Position numbers and translations under genes: made by a program. Shown in pieces: positions 22,001-33,414 of a stretch of DNA of 64,000 bases; within the stretch, counting starts at the first letter, position 1, and each line of letters begins with the position of its first letter. Below the pieces are notes generated by a model. It was not told where the DNA came from, made no database searches, and worked only from the letters and a program-made list of their open reading frames with translations. The stretch is from Geosiphon pyriformis (taxonomy: Eukaryota > Glomeromycota > Glomeromycetes > Archaeosporales > Geosiphonaceae). The stretch lies in assembly GCA_016748015.1 (NCBI GenBank), contig JAAOMT010000607.1, positions 696,137-760,136 of the forward strand. The letters are read 5' to 3'.

Positions 22001-23721
22001 GGTTGCGTATTAGTCCGGTGAACAATTTTTTGGCTGGGATGGTGAAGATCTTTCTGGGCAATGAGCTTACTTTGGTGAACAACCTTCCCACTGCATTTCG
22101 TAGTCCTGGTCGGTTCCCGTTGTCCTCTGTTCTTGGAAAGTCTCTGTATTTTGATTCGGTCAAATCTCTTAAGCATTTTGGTGTCGCTTTTGGTGATCGG
22201 CTTTTTGATAAGAAAGGTGTTTTGTTGGATTGGAAAACTTTTTGTCATTGGAAGAGGTTGGATCCACGTGGTCCTGTGCCTCATTGGTTCATGGTTTCTT
22301 CTGAGTTTTTGAAAGGTCAGAGTTACTCATTTTCTGGTTCTGTTGGCTCAGCAGAGAAGCTTGGTTTGGACATTTTGGGGTCTGGGGAATTTTCTGCGGT
22401 TAAAGATGGATTGCATGACATTTGGTCAGACTCTTTTGAAGTTTTCACGGATGAGTCTTTGAGGAATGCAGGCTTTGCTGAGGTCGCCTGTGGTGCTGTT
22501 GCATACTTTTCGGTCTTGGATATGAGTATTGGTGTCACTGTTCGTGGTCTTTTGTCATCTACTATGGCCGAGTTACAGACTGTCGCTTTGGCTTTGGAGT
22601 GTGTTCCTTCTTCAAGTACTGTGGTGTTGCGTCTTGACAGCCAGGCTGCCATTGACGCATGTGTGTCTAAGATGTCTTTGGTTGCTCCTGATTTCCGTAA
22701 TCAATGCTGGCTGGAAAGGCGTCATATTTTCAATTTGGTCAGGAATAAGGATCTTAGTGTGAGTTGGGTTAAGGTAAAAGGACACTCTGGGATTTCTGGT
22801 AATGTGAGAGCTGACTTGGCTGCTGGGGCTGCCTCTGGGTCTTTTTTTTCCCTTTGTGCCAATGTGCGTGAACATTTTTTGGTTGCTAAGGGTGTCGCTG
22901 TTTCTGGTAATGCCCGTCATTTTGTCAGAAATATTTTTCGATCAATTCGTTGTGCTCGTTGAGAAGCTGGGCCTGGTTGTGATATAGTTCCGGATGTGAT
23001 GGTTGGTTGCATAGACTGGGTTGTCACGGTGAAGGTGTGGCATCCTAATTCTCATATGCTTGTTGGTTTCACTAGCCGTGCATTCTCATCACTTCGCACT
23101 TATGTTATGAAGACTGTGCACAGGAGGTTGCCGGTGGCCATTAGGAAGAGATTGTATGATAAATGCTATCCTAGTGTGTTGTGTTTGCTTTGCGGTGAGG
23201 TGGAGTTCTCTGACCACATTTTTACTTGTGTTCATGAGTCTGGCATTCGTGGTGAAATTTTGGCGGAGGCTTCTGCTCATTGGTCAGCTTTGTCTGGTGG
23301 TTCCTCTGCTTCTGCTGTGTTGTGGGTTTTGTCTCAATGTTCCATTGATGTTGGGCTGTACACTTTGGTGTGCAAAGGGTTTGTGCTGGAGGAGTGGTAT
23401 GAGGAGGCTTGCGATGTTTTTGAGGATAGAAAGGTGGCCACTGCTAGGATTGTTGATTATGTCAGGTTCGTTGTTGGTTTACATCGTACTAAGGTATGGT
23501 TGGCTAGAGCCAGCCACCGGGTAGTAATGGAGAAGGCTGGTCTGGTCTGTGATGTTGGTGTTGTTTCTGGGCTCCCTTGTGGTGTGTCTTCAGTTTTATC
23601 TGACGGTGTTGTGAGATTGCTTGGTTTGGCCAATTCCTTTGCTGTTAGCTTTGGTCGTCGGAAGTCTTTTTGTTTCTTTTCTGGTCTGGGTGGCAGTGTG
23701 CAGGTAGTTATAAATGTGTAG
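19036..23721 (+). pseudogene. LINE C ORF2 (APE endonuclease, RT, RNase H), two nonsense codons
   Basis: One uninterrupted frame of 1,561 codons apart from TAA at 19753-19755 and TGA at 22960-22962. Comparison with copy D suggests CAA-to-TAA and TGG-to-TGA. Endonuclease (19.04-19.74 kb): TCNVRGIN, ITETKL, GGDLNKNG, IDYIFV, TDHKAV. RT (20.6-21.7 kb): ACS-FNVLQGDNFSVLKG, QDMRKAYNSVGW (motif A), HDGLDQSEVFSPLLW (motif B), FVDNTIW (motif C). The second Asp of motif C is Asn (AAT at 21349-21351), which should abolish polymerase activity. A conserved DWKTF-HWKRLD-RGPVP-WF block (~22.2 kb) precedes RNase H (TDES, AELQ, DSQ, NVRAD). A zinc-binding CLLCGEVEFSDHIFTC lies at ~23.19 kb. Confidence 0.9.
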
Positions 23722-23845
23722 TATTGCCTTGTCTGGCCTGAGTGGCTAGCCACATGTAGAAAGTGCGTGAGTCGCGTTTAGTTTGAGCCTCTTAGTTTGG
23801 TTCTATGTACTAGATAGTGATTGGGCTACACTCGTTAAATGCGTT
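23722..23845 (+). promoter_or_regulatory. Conserved LINE 3' UTR signature (likely RT recognition region)
   Basis: Contains GGCTAGCCACATGTAGAAAG then GTGCGTGAGTCGCG, and further on TAGATAGTGATTGGGCTACA and CTCGTTAAA. Matching blocks in the same order are found in copies A, B, D, E and F, and the terminal block recurs alone near 55.06, 55.23 and 55.91 kb. Conservation between copies whose coding regions differ implies a function, most simply recognition by the reverse transcriptase. Confidence 0.6.
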
Positions 23846-24884
23846 AAATAAAAAATAATTTTAACAAGATATAATTTATTTACTAATTAAAAAAAAATTC
23901 TAAAATTTCAAAAATATTTATAATTATATGTTTTTACATATAATTAACTATTTAAATTGATTTAAAACAAACCAAATTGAATTTATAAAAGCAAATTTGT
24001 TTAAAAAAAATATTTTATACATATTTATAATTAAATTATTACTAATAAAAACCAAATTAATTAATTATATAACAATTTTATTTATAAAAAAGTTTAAACA
24101 ATTATTAAGTTAATAATTTTTTAATTAATATAGTACTTTTAAAAAATATTAACAAAATAATTTTTATAACACATAATTCTTATTATAATTTGATTAACTA
24201 TTATTAAAACATTTTAAGCAATAATTTATATATATATATTTTTTATATTACTATTTTTATTTTTAAAACAAAATTATTTTAATCAATAATATGTTTTATT
24301 TCTTGTAATATAAAATAATCCTGTAAAATTTAATTGTAAAATTTCTAAGAAATGTTAACAATAAAATTATTAAAATATCTTAAAAAACCAATATTTTTTT
24401 TGTTTTTGTGAATAATATATAAAACAACTTTATAAAAATAGTCAAATTTAAGCAATTTATTATTTAAGTAATTTACAAAAAACTTTATCAAAAATATATT
24501 ATTAAATTAAAAAAATTGTAAATTAAAACTATTTTACTATAGCAATTAAAATTAAGATACAATTTATAAAAACATATATTTTAAAATTAAAATAAATAAA
24601 CAGACTATTTATAATAAACTTTATAAGCTTAATTATATAGCTGTTTTATTAAAACATGTATTTTTATTTATTAAATAAGCCAAATAAAACCAATTAGTAT
24701 AGATTTAAAAACATTTTAATTATAATTAATACAAAATAATATTTTTAGATAAAACAATTTTATAAATGTTTTAAAATATTTGTTTAACTTGGTTTTATTT
24801 AAATAAATTTATTGTATTAATAGTAAAACTTTTATTTAAACTTTATATATAAAAAATAATTTGTACATATAAAAAAATTAAAAT

Positions 24885-25720
24885 ATTGTTACAATTCAAA
24901 AATTTAGCAAAAAAATTATAAAATAATATAAATTATTCAATTATAATATACATAATAATAATTTTATAAAAATAATAATTAACATAGTAATAAATATTTC
25001 ATAATAATAACAAATATTAATTTACAACAATAGCTAATACTAATTGATAATAATAGTAAATATTAAGTTAAGATATTAAAAAAAAGTATTATAATATGTT
25101 TTTTTATAAAACTATAAATATATATATATAATAGCTTTAATATTAAGAAAAACAACAAGTTATTAAACAATTTATTCAATAATTCTACTTTAATTATCTT
25201 TTAATTTATATTTTTAAAATAAATATTCACAAAAATTTTTAATCAAAAAAAATATTAAAATATTAAAATTAAATTATTACAATTTAAAATATTAAGAAAC
25301 TTATTTGTATTATTTATTAAATAAAATTATTATTCATTAAATAAATTTTTTGAAAGAATAATCTCTAATTAAAATTATTTATATTGTTATTAATTGATAA
25401 AAACTTTATTGTAAAAATTAAAAAAAGTGCTAAAAACTATGTTTTTAGATTAAAAAAACACAATAAACAATTGCAAAAATAGCTTCAGAAAAAATCTCAA
25501 ACAGTAAGTAAATTTCAGTTTAGTCTTTAAAAAAAATATATAAATATATATAACAATAAAAATTAAGAAATAACTTATATTATAATATCAAAAAAAAATT
25601 TTTAGTATAAATATTATTATTATTATACAAATAGAATTAAGAAATTTATAAGAGACTAATTACAATTAAATTAAAATATTAACAAATAAAATAACCAAGA
25701 AAACTATTTTATAATAATAT
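24885..25720 (+). repeat. R1 dispersed repeat, copy a
   Basis: Matches copies b (29425-30850) and c (62873-63750) along its length, e.g. ATTTAGCAAAA, TATAATAGCTTTAATATTAA, GAAAAACAACAAGTTAT, TTTTTAATCAAAAAAA, CAGTTTAGTCT and AATAACCAAGAAAA in the same order. It has the lowest GC of the three: where copy c reads AGCACCAGTTTACAA, this copy reads AATATTAATTTACAA. No coding capacity; family unknown. Confidence 0.75.
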
Positions 25721-27039
25721 ATATTTTTACAAAAAATATAAATTAATATTTTTATTATAAAATTTTCAATAAAAATTTATATTATAATATAATTAATATA
25801 TATAAATAACAATAATTAATTTTTTAATATAATAACAATTTAAAACATATCTTAAAAAATATTTATACAAATCTTGAAATATAATTGCTAAATTGTATTT
25901 TGTTTTAGTTATTATATTATTTAAATCTTAATTTAATTAAAAATATTTGGATTATTCTTAAATAAAATATATAAAAAAAAATCAAAACCAATAATAATAT
26001 ATAAAAAAATAGTTTTTAAGTAATTTTTATTATGATAAGAGAAAAAAAATAGAATAATTTGTTTAATAAAACTATTTTTAATTGTATTATAAAATAATTT
26101 GCTCTTTAAAAAAATTTAAAATAATTTTTAGTAAATATTTAATTAATAAATATGATTAAGTATTTAAATAAAAAACTTTTTACAAATAAAAATATTAAAT
26201 CTAAAAAATTTTATGCTTTGTTAATTTATTATTACTGATTTTATTTAAAATAAAAATTTATAAATAATTGTTTTATTTTCTAAACATAATTTTGGTTATC
26301 AAAATATTCTTAATTTGTATAATCTACTTATAATTAAAAAATATTTAATAAAAACTAAACTGTTTATTATTAATATTTTTATAAATAGTTTATTAAAAAA
26401 ACTATTAGTTTTTAAAAATGTTTAGTATTTTATTTATAATATTTTCAGTTAATTTGTTATGTTTGTTAAAAAATTAGGTTTAATTATAATACTATTAATA
26501 AAATATAATTAAAAATATTGATTAGATTTAAATATTTTTAATATAATATCTTAATTTATATATGATTTTTGAATTTATATATAAATTTACAGCTGATTTA
26601 TATTTTTATTTTATAAAAACTTTGTATTATTATTTGTTTATTGTAATTTAAAAATATTTACATAACAAAAAATATTTTAAAATTTGGTATTTTTATTATA
26701 GTAAAATTAAGTTTTTAGATTATGTATTTATATATAAAATAAATATTAATATTTATAAAAGTTTGTTGAATTTATTTATTATTTAATAAAAGTTTTATTA
26801 AAAATATATATTCTATTATTATATATATTACAAATATTATTTTTTTTTATATTTAATAATACAATATATATTATTATTATTAGAAATTTTTTTACTTTTT
26901 TTTAGTGTTATTAATACTATTTTATTGTTAATTTTTTTGCTAATAGAAGCTAATAAACTTTTAATAAGCTAATTTATTTTTTAAAATATTTTTTTATATT
27001 TTTAACTATATATATTATTAAACTTATAATAAAATAGCC

Positions 27040-27185
27040 AATTTTATGTTAATTATTTTGTATAGTTACTTTGTAATAAAAGTCAATTTTTTTACAGAAA
27101 AATTTTATTTGTAAGTTTTTTAAATATGTGTAATTATTTTGTTGTAAAAGTTAATTTTTTTACAAAAAATCTTAACTATAGACTA
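27040..27185 (+). repeat. Dispersed repeat R2, copy 2
   Basis: Two imperfect tandem units of ~75 bp, each with a (GTAA)TTATTTTGT(t/a)GTAAAAGT(T/C)AATTTTTTTACA-like core. Homologous to the minus strand of 665-835, with the same two-unit structure. Confidence 0.5.
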
Positions 27186-27470
27186 TTTAATAATAATAAA
27201 AATAAACTAAAAAAATAAATAAATGTGTTTTACAGAAATTGTTTCGAATTCAGATTTAATAATTACTAAAATTAGTAACTAATTAATTTCAAAAAATTAG
27301 TTTAAAATAGATAATTTTAAAGTAATAATAATTAAAAATTTTGAGTTTTCAAAATAATTTTTTATAGTAATTAAATAATTAATATTAAATTAATTTTAAT
27401 TTTAAAGAAAAAAGCTCTTTTTAATATAATTTAGCAATTTTTTTAATATTTTAATAAATTAAAGATATAT

Positions 27471-27580
27471 TTTGTTAAACTACAAGTTATTTTTGTAAAC
27501 TATAAATTATTTTAGTAAACTATTAAATAGTTTGTTAAATTTATAAATAGTTTGTTAAATTTATAAATATTTTAACAAAT
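27471..27580. repeat. 20-bp tandem repeat, about 5.5 units
   Basis: Units such as TTTGTTAAATTTATAAATAG and TTTAGTAAACTATTAAATAG follow each other at 20-bp spacing from 27471. The two units at 27511-27550 are the most alike to the next pair. Adjacent DNA is featureless A/T. Confidence 0.7.
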
Positions 27581-29584
27581 TTTGAATATTATATAATTTA
27601 ATATATTATATAATTTAATTATTACAATTTAGTTATTTTTGTATTTTATACAAATTAGATTATTAATTAAATAATAATTCAAGTAATTTAATAAAATAGT
27701 AAATAATAATTTGAAATAATAATTTATGTTAATTAATAATAAAAATTATAAAAATAATTTTATATTAGTTAATATCTCAAATTTTTATTAATAATATTGT
27801 TTTATATTAAAATATTGTCTTTAAAAATTAATATAATAGTTTTGTTTATTTTTAGTAATATTAAAGATATTAATAATAAAATATAATTAGTTAGATTTAA
27901 ATATAGAATAATTATAGAAAAAAATAATTTGGTATTATATAATAAATTTGTATTTTCAATAATTAGTGTTTTGTTATTTTTGTTTTTAAATAGTATAATA
28001 AAAATGCTTAATATATAATACAGTTAAATTTTTATAAAAAAACACAATTAGAACATATAAATTATGTTTTATTATAAAGATGTTTTATTATAATTATTAT
28101 CAAATAAACTATATTTATTTATTAAATTAATCAATTATTATTATTATTATTATTATTAAAATATTAATTAATTATTATCTGTTTTTTATAATATTTTTTA
28201 TTTTTTATATTTATATAATTTTATTTTGGTTTTTTATACTAAAATTTTTTTTTGTTAATTGCTCTTTAAATTTAATTATTTTTTTTAATATTTTATATAT
28301 TTCTGTAATTATAATTATAGCAAATAGAAAATTTTTTAATTTTTCTTTTGAGTCATTAATTATATTGGTTTTAATTTAAACATCAATTAAAATTATATTT
28401 ACAATTTTATTATTATTAAAAATATTTTTAATTGCTAATAATTCATTAACTATAATAATATAATTTAAAATTTTTGATTAATTGTTGTGTATTTAATGGT
28501 AAATTGCTAAATATATCTATAGTAATTAATATTTTAGATATTTGAATTTCTAATTTTTAATTATAAAAAAAAATATTTGTTTTTTGTCAACAGTTTTAAA
28601 TTATAATAAGTAATACTTAAAATCATGATTAAACAACATAATTAATTATTTGTTTTATGTTTAATTTATTTCTAAAAAATAAATTAATATTAGATAAAAT
28701 TATATAATATATAATAATAATAATATTGTATATATTATATTACTTAACTGTTCAATATTAATTTTTTATTTAAATTAATATAAAATATATTAACAATATA
28801 AGTATTTATATTTGCTTTTAAAAGATTTAATAGTGTCAATATTTATTAATTAAAAATATAATGTAGTATTTAAAAAAAAATAATACAAAATAATATTAGT
28901 TAATTGAAATAAATTTTTTTTGATTTGAATATAATAAGAAGTTATATTATTAATCAAAAATAATATATGTTAATTTTAAATTTAAAAAACTTTATTTATA
29001 TATTTGAGTCATGCTTTTCATATATCTAAATGTATCTATATTTTGAAATTAAATTTGTAAATCACAGATAGATTGGAAATATTAATTCTTTTAAAGCATT
29101 TTAGATTTTTTGTAAGTCTAATTATTAAAAGTTATAATTTGTAAAATCTAATTAAATTTGTAGCAAAAAAAATTGTAATTTGAGATTTATTTTATAAAAA
29201 ATTTAATTAATTTAATATAACAATAATATATAATAATAATAATTGGTAAATATAATATATTAAATTTTTTTCTGTATTTTAACATTTTACAAGTGTTTAA
29301 TTTAGTCTTATATAAAAAATAATTCTGTTTTATTAGCATTATATATGTTAGCAGAATCAAATTTAAATATAATGGTTTTTAATTTTCTTTATTTTTTTAG
29401 TAAACTTTTAGTTGATACACTTTTTGTTGTTATAGTTTAAAAATTTAGCAAAAGAATCATAAATTATCTAATCATAATATAGCACAGCAATAATTTTAGA
29501 AAGGTAATAATTAACATAATAACAAGCACTATTTTATAATAATAATAAATACCAGTTTGCAATAATAATCAACACCAACTGATA

Positions 29585-30175
29585 CAGAGAGTGTCCAAAA
29601 GTTTCCGAACAAGATTTTATTTAACAATAATATTTATTTTTTTATAAAATAAAACAAAATAAACAACATATTTATAATTTATAGTAATTTTCTAAATTTT
29701 TCCATTAAGTGTTACTAAACGTTTAAGTCAGCGATATTTTTGGTGAGTAAACAAACGTGGACCTTGAATCAATTGAACCAGTTTCTTTAAATCGTTTTAT
29801 TGTATCCGAAACTGTTGTCAAGCTGCAATTGACTATGTTGGCAATATCACGATATTTCTTGCCATGCTGTTGTAATAAGCATATAGTATTACGTTGAGCA
29901 ATCCTTAATTCTTTTTTTGCTCCCATTTCGTTTTAATAAAAACGACGAAAAAATTTTATATGCGCGTTACATTTCATTTTTATAAAAAAACGAGTATGAA
30001 TAAAATCGATTATGCGCGTCGCGAAAAAACATTATACACGCGTGTTTAAAAAATAAAAAACGCGTAATTAAATAATTAACTAACTTAATTTAGTAATAAA
30101 CTCGTGCTTTTCTAATTATTCAAGCATGTGGAATGTTACTCCAAAGTTTGTTCGGAAACTTTTGGACACCCTCTG
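29585..30175. mobile_element. Tc1/mariner remnant, 591 bp, TA target site
   Basis: Terminal inverted repeats of at least 28 bp with one mismatch: the left end starts CAGAGAGTGTCCAAAAGTTT and the right end, reverse-complemented, starts CAGAGGGTGTCCAAAAGTTT. Both continue CCGAACAA. TA dinucleotides flank it at 29583-29584 and 30176-30177, and R1 copies a and c show the empty site. It encodes only the N-terminus of a transposase, so it is an internally deleted, non-autonomous element. It has noticeably more CG dinucleotides than the host DNA. Confidence 0.9.
29723..29926 (-). pseudogene. Tc1/mariner transposase, N-terminal helix-turn-helix fragment
   Basis: 67 codons beginning MGAKKELRIAQRNTICLL, with LLQQHGKKYRDIANIVNCSL and TVSDTIKRFKETGSI. 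This is the first paired-like HTH of Tc1-family transposases, which binds the inverted repeats. The second HTH and the whole DDE catalytic domain are missing. Only terminal-repeat-like sequence remains downstream, so the gene is deleted and not merely mutated. Confidence 0.85.
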
Positions 30176-33100
30176 TAATAGCAATAAACACCGGGTTGAA
30201 ATATCAAAAAGAAAGTATTACAATGTGTTTTCTTATAGAACTATAAACATATATATATAATAGCTTTAATATTAAGAAAAACAACAAGTTATAAAACAAT
30301 TCATCCAACAATTCTACTTTAATTATCTTTTAGTTTTATTTTTAAAATAAATATTCACAAAAATTTTTAATAAAAAAAAACCATTAAAACTGAATTATTA
30401 CAATCCAAAATATTAAAAAACCTACTTGTATTATTTATTAAATAAAACTATTATTCATCAGCTAAATTTCTTAAAAAAATAATCCTTAATCAAAATTATT
30501 CATATTATTATTAATTAATAAAAGCTTTATTGTGAAAATTAGAAAAAGTGCTAAAAACCATTAACATTTTGTGTTTTTATATTAAAAAAACACATTAAGC
30601 AATTGCAAAAATAGTCTTAAAAAAGACTTTAAACAGCAAATGGATTTTAGTTTAGTCTTTAAAAAAAAAAATATAAACATATACACAATAATTAAGAATT
30701 GAAAAATAATTTATATTGTAATATAAGAAAAAGTCTTTAGTATAATAGTAATATTATTATACAAATAAAATTAAAGAATTCATAAAAGACTAATTACAAT
30801 TAAAACAAAATAGTAACAATTAAAATAACCAAGAAAATTATTTTATAATACTGTTTTATCATAAAATCAGTAAATATGTAATTGGTTTTATTTTTTAAAT
30901 TTTTAAACTTATTTATTTGAAAATTGTATTTATTTTTATGTATATTAAGAAGTTTGGCAAATTTTTTTCATTTTTTTTTAATTAGTTAATCGTTAAATTT
31001 AATAGTAACTACAATTATTTGTTTTACTTAATAGCTTAAAACTTAGAAATTTAATGTTCTTGTGTCAAATAAATTTTTTTAAGATTTTATTAATTTTAAT
31101 ATTTAATTATTGTTACTCAATAGAAATTAACAAAAATTAAAAATAATAATATAAATAGCATAGATTAATGAATAAAATTAAAAAATGTAATATATACATA
31201 ATAGTATGCAAAATATGCACAAATATGCTTAATTTAATATAATTACAAACAAATAAACCAAGAAGCACTTACAGTCAAATAAAAAATCCAATATTTTAGC
31301 AATTATTCATTAATTAATTAGAATATATATGATTATATATAATTCAAAGTATATATATATAATAGCTTTTTAACTAAAAAAAACAAACAAAAAGAAAAAA
31401 TAATAAAGAATAAGAAGTCAATTAGATAAAATAAAACAAAAAAAAAAAAAATTTAGATTATAATTTTAAAAAAAATTAGAAAGTGTGCTTTTTAAGCTTT
31501 GTATTATAATATTTACTAATATTAAGATCAGTAAAATTGGAAATTTTCTATTTTTATAATCTAGTTCTTTATAAATAACCAAAAAAATTACTACTTTTTT
31601 TTATCATTGTCTTTTTATTAATGAAAAACAATAGTAAAAATATCTAATACACCAACAAAAACATGAATAAAATCCAAGTTTAACAAGATTAAAAACATAT
31701 TAAAAGAATATTAAATACATAAAATTATCTAAAAACTATTCATAATAATATCTTGGCCAAAATTAACAGTTAACTTAAAAATCTAAAATAAGCTTTCTAT
31801 CTTTTTGGAAAATAATTTTTGATCAAAATTATTTTACAAATACAAATTTTGTTGAATTCTATTTTTTATTTTTAATTCTTTTTGAATTTATTAGAAATAA
31901 TATACCACTTTATTATAAGCAAAAAAATACAAACATTTAATATTAGTGCAAAATAAAAAAAGTATTTCTATAAGAGTCTTAAAGAAAAACACAATCAAAA
32001 ATATAAAAATATAACAGAAATTTTTCTTAAAGAATTAGCATAACAGTAACTATTAACAGCAATTTTAATAGAAATATTATATAATACATTAAATCCAATA
32101 ACAAAGACACTTATCAAAAAAAATTATTTAATATCTGCTAAAAAGTTAAGAAAAACTTATCAAACTAATTTTCAGATTCTTAAATAAAAAAATAGTAATA
32201 ATATATTAAATAAAAATTCAGTATAAATCAAAAATAATGCTAATTAAGACTAATATATTTATTTCTATGTCAAAATTAAATAATTTTTTATATTATTGCT
32301 TGATATAAAAAACCATAAAAATTAATTATAATATAACTACTAAAAAAAAAAAAATTTATAATATTATTTTTGATTATTTTGAAAACAATTAAATAAAAAA
32401 TATAAAGTTCTAAATATTTATAATTAAAATAAGCTACAATATTATTATGTTTTATATTATAGTAATTTTTGGAATATTAATAATTTTTTTTATAAAAAAC
32501 ATTATTAATTGTTGTTTATTTTTGTTTTTAAATAAAAATTTTAATATTATAATAATTTAGCAAATCTGTTAAAGAATGTATCTATAATAATAATATTAGA
32601 TTTGTTTTTAAAAAAGTTAAATTAAAATACAATAAGGATTAAATAGCTATATATAAAAACAAACAAGATCAAAAAAAGTAAGTTTAATATAAATTAATTT
32701 AAAAAAAAGTTTGATAAAAGTAATTTAAAAATCAATTTTGTAATTTCTGAAATAATACTTCTTAGTATATTAATAGTTTTTATAGTATTTATATAAAAAT
32801 TTACTATATATTTTTAGAAAATAATACAAAAGACAGCTTTATAAGCAAATAAGAATATAATAATTATAGTATTAGAAAATATAAAATGTTTTTTTCAAAT
32901 ACAATATTATGTATTAAGTTTTGCATAAAATAAATAATCTGTTAATTTAAAAGATATAATAATAAAAATATTATAATTATATTATATAAGAATCTTTGAT
33001 TTTTTTAATAAATCTTCAATATTTTTTATATAAAAATAAAACTTTTTAATTCTATATTTAAAATTCAAAAATAAAGATTTATTATATATTATATTTATAA

Positions 33101-33414
33101 TATTTGTCTGAATTTTTTAAACATATTTTTTTTAATTTACATATTATTCAAAATATATTCTTAAATTTTACCATTATATTAAACTCTTTTATAACAAATT
33201 AATTTATCAGATTTTGTAATAGTTTAAGTAAATTCATAAGAGTTTATAGTTTATATATAAGAATTTAATTATATATAAAAATATGTTTCATGATTTATTA
33301 TAGCAATTTTTTTATTTTAAATATATAATTTATTTTTTATTCTTATTTTTTTTTATTTAATTTATATATTAACTATGATAAATAAATTGATTATTAATTA
33401 ATATAATTTTAATT

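Larger units (their letters stand above)
16934..23858 (+). mobile_element. LINE copy C, full length, nearly intact (6,925 bp)
   Basis: A complete non-LTR retrotransposon flanked by a perfect 12-bp target-site duplication TTTTAACAAGAT (16922-16933 and 23859-23870). Order: 5' UTR with the family signature AAAAAACTCTTTCTTTC, ORF1 (gag-like), ORF2 (APE endonuclease, RT, RNase H, CCHC-type zinc finger), a 137-bp 3' UTR and a short A-rich tail. Its base composition is visibly much less AT-rich than its surroundings, as expected of a recent insertion. The arrangement resembles the Tad/I-type LINEs of fungi; I cannot fix the clade. It probably cannot move by itself now (see ORF2). Confidence 0.92.
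29425..30850 (+). repeat. R1 dispersed repeat, copy b (split by a Tc1/mariner remnant)
   Basis: Same block order as R1 copies a and c, ~833 bp once the 593-bp transposon insertion (element plus one TA) is removed. The sequence either side of the insertion joins to CAACTGATAATAGCAATAAA, matching CAACTAATAATAATAGCAAA in copy c and AATTGATAATAATAGTAAAT in copy a. The paralogues are therefore unoccupied sites. Confidence 0.75.
23871..33414. other. Very AT-rich repeat-derived block
   Basis: About 9.5 kb of almost pure A/T sequence with no host gene. Recognisable items are listed separately: R1 copies a and b, the Tc1/mariner remnant, R2 copy 2, and a 20-bp tandem array. The remainder is probably decayed transposon DNA that can no longer be read by eye. 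An ATT microsatellite of seven units lies at about 28137-28157. Confidence 0.7.

Noticed and set aside
23871-29424. tRNA, rRNA or other structured RNA genes in the AT-rich block
   Set aside because: No tRNA-like A/B box pair, cloverleaf or rRNA-like stretch could be found by eye; the sequence is too AT-rich.
32460-32960. Possible decayed retrotransposon coding sequence
   Set aside because: Some segments hinted at RT or integrase-like order, but stops and AT drift prevent a supportable assignment.
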